From: Gammaproteobacteria bacterium
Lineage (GTDB): Bacteria > Pseudomonadota > Gammaproteobacteria > JAJPIJ01
Direction: 5' to 3'
Assembly (NCBI GenBank): GCA_022071965.1
Contig: JAJVIQ010000001.1
Location: 1 to 64,000, forward strand
DNA: 64,000 bases
Shown here: piece by piece, positions 58,684-64,000 of the stretch
How the letters are laid out: every line of letters begins with the position of its first letter
Position numbering within the stretch: position 1 is the first letter of the stretch
Translations under genes and position numbers: made by a program
Notes under the pieces: generated by a model
The model's database searches: none
Told to the model about the DNA's origin: nothing
The model's input: only the letters and a program-made list of their open reading frames with translations

Positions 58684-58722
58684 CTCCGCTCCCGGCCGGC
58701 AGGACATCGGCCGGGAGCGGAG
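58684..58722. terminator. Strong hairpin, probable two-way terminator
   Basis: A perfect 15-base-pair stem (CTCCGCTCCCGGCCG and its complement) with a nine-base loop begins four bases after the stop at 58680, between two convergent genes. No long T-run is present on either side. Confidence 0.65.
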
Positions 58723-58729
58723 GTGAGCG

Positions 58730-60175
58730 CTACGCGAGCAGGCCCGTGAGGTTCAGGCCGGTCTCGATCGGCTTGCCGGCGAACTGCGGGAAGACCGCGC
58801 TCCTGGAACCCGCGCTCACCCAGTCGCAGGCGCGTCCGAATACGTGGTCGATTGCAGTGAGCCCCTGGATATCCGGATTGTAATAGCGGTTTGGCTGCGC
58901 GAGGACGTCGACCTCCCGCTGCGGGAACATGGTTCCGTACACGCCGCCATTGACCGGGTTGCCGATCAGGATGATGTAATTCCCCTCACCGTGGTCCGTT
59001 CCGTTGCCGCCGTTGGATCGGATCTGGCGCCCGAACTCGCCATCGAGCACGAACACCAGGTTCTGCTGCGCGCTTGCCGAGAGGTTCCGGTACAGCAGAT
59101 CCAGACCCTGGCCGGTGCCGAAGAGCGCCTCGAGCTTGTCCTCGATCTCGTTGCGCTGGTTGTCGTGGCTGTCCCACCCGTTGAACTCCATGGAGGCGAC
59201 CCGCAGGTTGACGATATCGCTGCAGGCCAGCGCATCGTGCAGATTGCGCAGCTGCATGCCCAGGTACCAGCCGTAGGGCGAGTTCTCGATCCACGTCTGC
59301 AGATCCTCCGGTTCCGGAAAGCTGGCCAGGCGGGCATCGATTTGATCGCCGAAGTTCCGCAGCTTCTCCTCGGTGTCGAAAAAGCGCGCATACGGCGAGT
59401 TGTCGGGAACCGTCGCGCGCTTGCCCGCGTAGTAGCTGCGCAGAGCGCGGGCAACGCGCTCGTTGCGGCCGACATTGCCGGTGCCGCGCGGCGCGTCGTA
59501 CAGGCCGTAGTCGCGCATGTTGCTTGCGATGATGACGTTCTGGTCGCTGTTCCTCCTGAGGTCATTGGGCGCCGCCGGGTCGGGGCCGTAGCTGAAGGCG
59601 CGCGGATAGCCGGACACCGCGAGCACGTTGCCGCGCGCCGCATAGGCGAGCCGCCCGCCCCATCCCGAACCGAAGGCGGATTTCGGGGCGGTGGTGTCGC
59701 CCAGCTCCATGACCGTGGTGGCCTGGTCGTGATCGCGCGAGTCCGATCCGAAGACATTGCTGACGAAGGCGACATTGCCCTGGTCCCACATGGTCTTCAG
59801 CCACCCGCACCTCTTCAGTATGCCGAACTGCGTGCCGCCGGAGCTGACGGGAAAGTAATCGTTCGTCCAGCGGTTGTTGAGCGAGGTGTTGTCGTTGGCG
59901 ATGGAGTGGGAAGTCGCCTTGTTCTTCCAGTATGCGTAGCCGACGCTGGTGGTGACCGTGCTGAACGGCGGCACGAAGGCGTGGCGCAGATCCGGGCCGC
60001 CGCCGAGAAAGATGTTGGCCAGCACGCGCTGGGTCACGTTCTGGTTGCCTGCCGCTAGAACGGGCCGGCTGTCGAACAGCGTTCCGGTACCGGCGATGAG
60101 GCCAAGGGCGAGACTGCGCTTGAGGAAGTCCCGGCGCGTGTTCAGGCTTGCAATGGTATCGTTCCGGCGCTTCAT
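58730..60175 (-). CDS. DUF1501-family protein with Tat signal
   Basis: A 481-residue protein with a twin-arginine signal (NTRRDFLKRSLALGLIAGTG). The DUF1501 fold is related to sulfatase/alkaline-phosphatase-like enzymes. Landmarks are NIFLGGGPDLRHAFVPPF, a GWDSH motif (FNGWDSHDNQRNEIEDK) and LDGEFGRQIRSNGG. It starts two bases after the DUF1800 gene; such pairs are widespread and thought to act on exported substrates, but the substrate is unknown. Confidence 0.88.
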   Translation of the reverse strand: MKRRNDTIASLNTRRDFLKRSLALGLIAGTGTLFDSRPVLAAGNQNVTQRVLANIFLGGGPDLRHAFVPPFSTVTTSVGYAYWKNKATSHSIANDNTSLNNRWTNDYFPVSSGGTQFGILKRCGWLKTMWDQGNVAFVSNVFGSDSRDHDQATTVMELGDTTAPKSAFGSGWGGRLAYAARGNVLAVSGYPRAFSYGPDPAAPNDLRRNSDQNVIIASNMRDYGLYDAPRGTGNVGRNERVARALRSYYAGKRATVPDNSPYARFFDTEEKLRNFGDQIDARLASFPEPEDLQTWIENSPYGWYLGMQLRNLHDALACSDIVNLRVASMEFNGWDSHDNQRNEIEDKLEALFGTGQGLDLLYRNLSASAQQNLVFVLDGEFGRQIRSNGGNGTDHGEGNYIILIGNPVNGGVYGTMFPQREVDVLAQPNRYYNPDIQGLTAIDHVFGRACDWVSAGSRSAVFPQFAGKPIETGLNLTGLLA

Positions 60176-60177
60176 GA

Positions 60178-62124
60178 TTATCGTCCCTCCTGTACAAGCA
60201 TGAACGGTGTGGCGAGTATGAAATTGATGGCTTGTCCCACGCGCCGGTTCGCCTCGGTGCGATCGGCGGTGACGTTGCTGTTGAGGTTCATCAGCCCTGC
60301 GGCATAGCCGTTCACGGCGGCGGCCAGCGCCGCGTCGGTAGTCAGGTCCGTGGCGGTTATGACGCGATCCGGGTTGGCCGTCGAGTACGCGTAGGCAAGG
60401 TCGTTGCCCGTTGCCAGCAGGGCGTAAAGATGCGCGCGCTCGAGCGGGCCCAGGTTCTTGCGGCCGTCCGAGACGTAGCGCTGCCACAGCCACTCCGCGA
60501 CGGAGCGCACGGAGTAAGTGCCATTGGTGGCCGGCACCACGGAAGCCCAATTACGAGTCAGGGTCAGGCCGTGCCGCGTCAGGGTGTAACCGGTGTTCCT
60601 GCCGCCGTTTTCGGTGGCGTTGTCGTAGTTGGACTGGAACAGGTAGGCGCTCTTTGAGGTCTCCTCCCCGGTCTGGCCGCCGAAAACTTCGTGCATGGGC
60701 TCGAACGGCCGCTGCTGATCGAAGTCGTTCAGCCAGCGGGTCCGGGGCCATTCGGCGTACTGTTCGTTGTTGTTCAGGGCCGTCTTGTTGGCGATGTTCA
60801 GGTGCCGGTCGAAGCTGTTCAGATACTTGACCCGCAGCGGGTCATGGAACAGGGTGGAGATGGCGTAGGCCTGCAGGAACAGGAGAATGTCCTTGCGTGC
60901 CATCGATCTCCACGCCTGGCGCAGGGCCGCCTTTTTCGCGTTCGACAGGTTGTCGTCCGCCAGCACCTGCACGATCATCACCGGCAGCGTGTCCAGGCTC
61001 TCCGGGTGATTGATCTGCGCGGCGGCCTGGTTGACGAATCGTTGCTGCGCGTTGGTGCCGCTATTGGCGTTGTGCAGGATGTCGAGCGTGCCGGCGGGGT
61101 GCTGATCAGACTGATACTGCACCTCCTGGCCTGCCCACGGCTCCGGGTCCGTGCCGGGCGTGAGCCCGGTGTGGTACAGGTTCATGTCCGTCAACGCCTT
61201 GGCGGTATTCTTGATCGTGGTGTTCTCGTGGTAGTCGGGCTCGTTGAGGGCAAGTATCCCGAAGAACAGCTGATGGTATTCGCGGGCGAAGTCCTCGTTG
61301 CAATAGCACTCGCCCGTCGAGCGATTGAATCGCGCATTGTCGTGACCATATTGGCGGGCAACCGCCGCGGACAGGGCGGCGGTCGTCATCACGGTCTCGT
61401 AGCCGTTCGCCGAGGACGCGGCCAGCGCGCTCAGGACGCGGTCGTAGTAGGCGAAGAGCTGCTCGCTGCTCAGATTCCGGCGGTGCACCGCCAGGTGATA
61501 GTTGGTCTCGAAGAGCCCCATCTTCTGGCGGAAGGGATTCAGGCCACGCAGCGTCGCCGCATACATCCACGTGAAGTTCGATCCGTTGTAGGCATCCTGT
61601 TCGAAATCAGCGCGGTAATCGGTGTCGGGTATCGGGCTGGAGGCGCCCGAGAGAAAGGCGCTCACGCCGGTGAGCGTGCCGTCTCCGAAGGACGTGCCTT
61701 CAGATGGTGACAGCAGGTTGTTCGTCGTGCCCAGTGTCAGCATCTGCCTGATGGCGTCGGCCGGTCTCATGTTCGCCCATGTGGTGATCTGCGAGTCGCG
61801 CGCGAGTCCGCCATAGGCGAAGATCTGCAGCACCTTGCGCACGGCGGTCTCGTCCCAGGTTGCGTCGTTGACGGAAGGCAGGCCGGTCAGCAGGCCGGGG
61901 AGCGTCGGGCGTGGCGGCGGCGGCGGCGGCGGTGCGACCACCCGCCTCGGCGGAGCGCTCTGTGCTTGCGCGAGCGCAGGGAACAGCGCAAGCGTCATGG
62001 CGAGCAGTGGCAGAACGGCGGGAGTCGCACGCCGACAGGAGGCGGCAAATCGTCGCGTCGCCGCCGGTTCGCGATTGCACGAGTATGTCCTGTATGTCTC
62101 TCGGTGGTCGTCAGTCTCTCGCAT
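60178..62124 (-). CDS. DUF1800-family exported protein
   Basis: A 648-residue protein with a long basic n-region and a signal peptide (ATPAVLPLLAMTLALFPALA), then a proline run (APPPPPPPRP) and the DUF1800 body. Conserved-looking stretches are NLSSEQLFAYYDR, ARFNRSTGECYCNEDFAREY and PLRVKYLNSFDRHLN. ATG 62124 has AAGGA eight bases upstream; ATG 62130 is the alternative. It is co-transcribed with the DUF1501 partner. The function is unknown; a polysaccharide or surface-linked role is only a guess. Confidence 0.85.
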   Translation of the reverse strand: MRETDDHRETYRTYSCNREPAATRRFAASCRRATPAVLPLLAMTLALFPALAQAQSAPPRRVVAPPPPPPPRPTLPGLLTGLPSVNDATWDETAVRKVLQIFAYGGLARDSQITTWANMRPADAIRQMLTLGTTNNLLSPSEGTSFGDGTLTGVSAFLSGASSPIPDTDYRADFEQDAYNGSNFTWMYAATLRGLNPFRQKMGLFETNYHLAVHRRNLSSEQLFAYYDRVLSALAASSANGYETVMTTAALSAAVARQYGHDNARFNRSTGECYCNEDFAREYHQLFFGILALNEPDYHENTTIKNTAKALTDMNLYHTGLTPGTDPEPWAGQEVQYQSDQHPAGTLDILHNANSGTNAQQRFVNQAAAQINHPESLDTLPVMIVQVLADDNLSNAKKAALRQAWRSMARKDILLFLQAYAISTLFHDPLRVKYLNSFDRHLNIANKTALNNNEQYAEWPRTRWLNDFDQQRPFEPMHEVFGGQTGEETSKSAYLFQSNYDNATENGGRNTGYTLTRHGLTLTRNWASVVPATNGTYSVRSVAEWLWQRYVSDGRKNLGPLERAHLYALLATGNDLAYAYSTANPDRVITATDLTTDAALAAAVNGYAAGLMNLNSNVTADRTEANRRVGQAINFILATPFMLVQEGR

Positions 62125-62706
62125 GGTCATATCCTTGTCGGTAGATCTCAGGTTCCCCCAATGAAGTGAGGACTCGTCGTCCCGGGCCGCGCCGCACATC
62201 CGGGCGCCCGCGCATCCTGCGGCTGTCTCAGGGCATCCGCGGACATGATGCACAGCCAGGTGTTCGCGGCTGCCCGTCTGCGTACCGCTGTTCACTTCGG
62301 CTAGAGAGGTTAGTGGCAGGCATCCCCGCCAATGTTGACGACGGTCTCGAATACGCGCGTCAAGAATCCGCCGTAAGAAGGTCGGTCGGGGAATCGATCT
62401 GGTCTCGCGCCTCGGACCTGCATGAGAGCGATCGGAGTTTGGTCCCGCCCGCGCCCCCTTGCGGTCGTGTCCTTCAGGAGTGGTGATCGGCGAGCCGCTG
62501 CGGCGCTTTCCTACGACCAGTTTTTGACAGCCGTTAGTGTGACGAATTGTGCATCGGCCTGCCGGACGTCGAATTACAGTTGCCCTGAAGGTCGTTTGTT
62601 ATGCCGGCCCGCGCGCAACGCTGGACGGCGGTCGCAATCGAAGCGGCACATGCGCAGTCAGGTGCCGGCAATCCACCGGGAATTCATGGCGAACTGGAGC
62701 AGAGAG
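62125..62706. other. Gene-free divergent region
   Basis: These 582 bases separate the DUF1800 gene from the sorting-signal protein. TTGACA at 62524-62529 resembles a -35 element, but no good -10 follows. I see no small gene that I would support. Confidence 0.45.
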
Positions 62707-63366
62707 ATGAGGACAGCAACGAAGCACAGAAATGCGGCTCTGGCATTGCTTGCCGGACTGGGATGGGCGAACGCCCCTGTCGTCGGCGCGGCAATGCTCA
62801 ATTTTGACGATATCCTGCCGGCAACCTCCGACCAGCCGGTGCCGGTCGGCTATGGCGGATTCGACTGGGAGTCCAGTCCGTTTATACCCGCGACGATGCA
62901 GAATGCCGACTACATGGACGCCACCACCGGGTTCGGAAACAGCTACGGGGCCCCCTCGGGCACCACTGCGATCTATACCAACGCGGAGCTCATCATCAAG
63001 CGCGCGGAGGACTTCACCTTCAACAACGTCTATCTGACGTCGTTTTCGGGGTTCGATGCGGCATACGGCTCGTCGGCCGGCGGTGTCCAGGTGAGAGGCT
63101 TCAATAACGGCGTCGAGGTGGGCTCACAGTCGGTCGTCCTCGCCAACGACAAATACTCTCCCTTCGATTTCTCCACGTTCGGGGTCGTCGACGAGCTGCG
63201 CTTCCTGCCGACCGCAGGCCTCAACAGCGGGCTGTACTTCCTGCTCGACAATCTGTCCTATGACATCCAGCCCGCGGCGGTGCCGCTGCCTGGCGCAGTC
63301 TGGTTGTTGGGCGGTGCGCTCGCAGGCTTGATGGGCAGTGCGCGTCGGCGACGTGCCGGCCGTTGA
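62707..63366 (+). CDS. Secreted protein with VPLPG/PEP-CTERM-like sorting signal
   Basis: A 219-residue protein: a signal peptide (about residues 1-29), a beta-rich body and a C-terminal signal of VPLPGAVWLLGGALAGLMGS followed by ARRRRAGR. This three-part tail is the PEP-CTERM type recognised by exosortase. The body (FTFNNVYLTSFSGF, LPTAGLNSGLYFLLDNL) resembles the all-beta secreted proteins often found with such tails. ATG 62707 is preceded by GGAG. No exosortase gene is in the window. Confidence 0.85.
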   Translation: MRTATKHRNAALALLAGLGWANAPVVGAAMLNFDDILPATSDQPVPVGYGGFDWESSPFIPATMQNADYMDATTGFGNSYGAPSGTTAIYTNAELIIKRAEDFTFNNVYLTSFSGFDAAYGSSAGGVQVRGFNNGVEVGSQSVVLANDKYSPFDFSTFGVVDELRFLPTAGLNSGLYFLLDNLSYDIQPAAVPLPGAVWLLGGALAGLMGSARRRRAGR

Positions 63367-63571
63367 GCAGAACCCGGCCTCATTTCCTTCGCAACATTCA
63401 CCAGGCTCGTCCGGGGACACGTCCCGTGCTCCCCCGGCGGACCGTCTCGCCCGTTAATCGAAGGCCGTGTCATGCGGCGTGGGTTTGCGTAGCCGCTATG
63501 CGGGCATAGCGGGCAATCGGAAAGTTCAACAAGGCAGACGAAGGTTCCGCAGGATGCCGCCTGCGCAGTGG

Positions 63572-64000
63572 CTACCGGGGTTGCCGGCCGGCGCGTCGGC
63601 GGCGAAGCAGACCCAGCACGCCCATACCGCCAAGCATGGCCAGATACGCGCCGGGCAGCGGTGTCGGGATCGGATCCCCCGAGACATTGAACTCGTAGTT
63701 GTAGTTGAAGGTGCCGAAGGCGGTGTCCTGTACCCAGAATGCATAGGTTCCGGGCCCGAGGGGACCGGTGAATCCCGTCGTGCCGGGATGCAGTATGTTG
63801 TTGCCGATATCGTCCAGTATGTTCGTGTCGACCTGATTGAGACCGTAAAGTGCATAACCCAGGAGCCCGGCAGGACTGCCTCCGGTCGGATTGACCGTGA
63901 CCTGATTGCCGGACTGCACGCCGATGAACGACACCTGGCTGCCCACCTCCGTTACCGGACGCAGAAAGATGGAGTCGAGCTGCTGCCCGGCGGAGAGCGT
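63572..64000 (-). CDS. Secreted protein with PEP-CTERM-like sorting signal, partial
   Basis: The frame is open to the right edge (143 codons including the stop), so the N-terminus lies outside the window. The C-terminus is PTPLPGAYLAMLGGMGVLGL followed by LRRRRAGRQPR, the exosortase-type tail. The visible body is Gly/Asn-rich (GTTGFTGPLGPGTYAFWVQD). It is convergent with the protein at 62707 and may share its exosortase. Confidence 0.82.
   Translation of the reverse strand, partial: TLSAGQQLDSIFLRPVTEVGSQVSFIGVQSGNQVTVNPTGGSPAGLLGYALYGLNQVDTNILDDIGNNILHPGTTGFTGPLGPGTYAFWVQDTAFGTFNYNYEFNVSGDPIPTPLPGAYLAMLGGMGVLGLLRRRRAGRQPR

Overview
The window is high-GC chromosomal DNA from a proteobacterium, most likely a gammaproteobacterium. 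The right two thirds hold housekeeping blocks in the order typical of that class: ffs-dnaX-ybaB-recR; orn-nnr-tsaE-amiC-mutL-miaA-hfq-hflX-hflK-hflC-yjeT-hisZ-purA; tRNA-Leu/rnr-rlmB; and rpsF-rpsR-(DUF2232)-rplI-dnaB-alr-radA. I see no insertion sequence, prophage, CRISPR array or rRNA operon.

Region 1 (1-19483) is a respiratory and denitrification island. One long minus-strand operon (8738 down past the left edge) encodes a CuA-type heme-copper enzyme (subunits I, II and a small IIa), CtaB, a SCO copper chaperone, a cytochrome b fused to two [4Fe-4S] sites and an FlpD/MvhD domain, a 179-residue anchored protein, a degenerate heme-copper subunit I-like protein and a second cytochrome b. Subunit I keeps all six heme/CuB histidines but has Gln where oxygen reductases have the His-cross-linked Tyr. 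That points to a nitric oxide reductase of the newer CuA heme-copper type rather than an oxidase. Divergent from it are two COX15/CtaA-type heme A synthases, one lacking a conserved heme His. Next come a polytopic membrane protein, a DNR-type Crp/Fnr regulator, a heme-type TonB receptor, cytochrome cd1 nitrite reductase NirS with an extra N-terminal c-heme domain, and an outer-membrane porin. Five TTGAC-N4-GTCAA-like (FNR/DNR) sites lie in exactly the three intergenic regions that control these units. The inferred picture is nitrite to NO by NirS and NO to N2O by the unusual enzyme, with heme A supplied by co-regulated enzymes and control by the local DNR.

Region 2 (19544-23473) is accessory: a glutathione transferase-like protein, a homologue of pentameric (Cys-loop) ligand-gated ion channels, a LysR regulator whose start overlaps a double ATC-N9-GAT operator, and a divergent EamA transporter.

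Region 3 (23601-58680) is mostly housekeeping: 4.5S RNA, DNA replication and repair, RNA processing, ribosomal proteins, cysteine metabolism, cell-wall enzymes and membrane proteolysis control. It also holds a small cytochrome c without Met, a YeiH-type transporter with a tiny membrane protein, a MATE exporter, and a membrane-anchored coiled-coil protein with a degenerate restriction-endonuclease-like domain.

Region 4 (58730-64000) holds a DUF1501/DUF1800 pair and two secreted proteins with PEP-CTERM-like sorting signals, implying an exosortase system encoded elsewhere.
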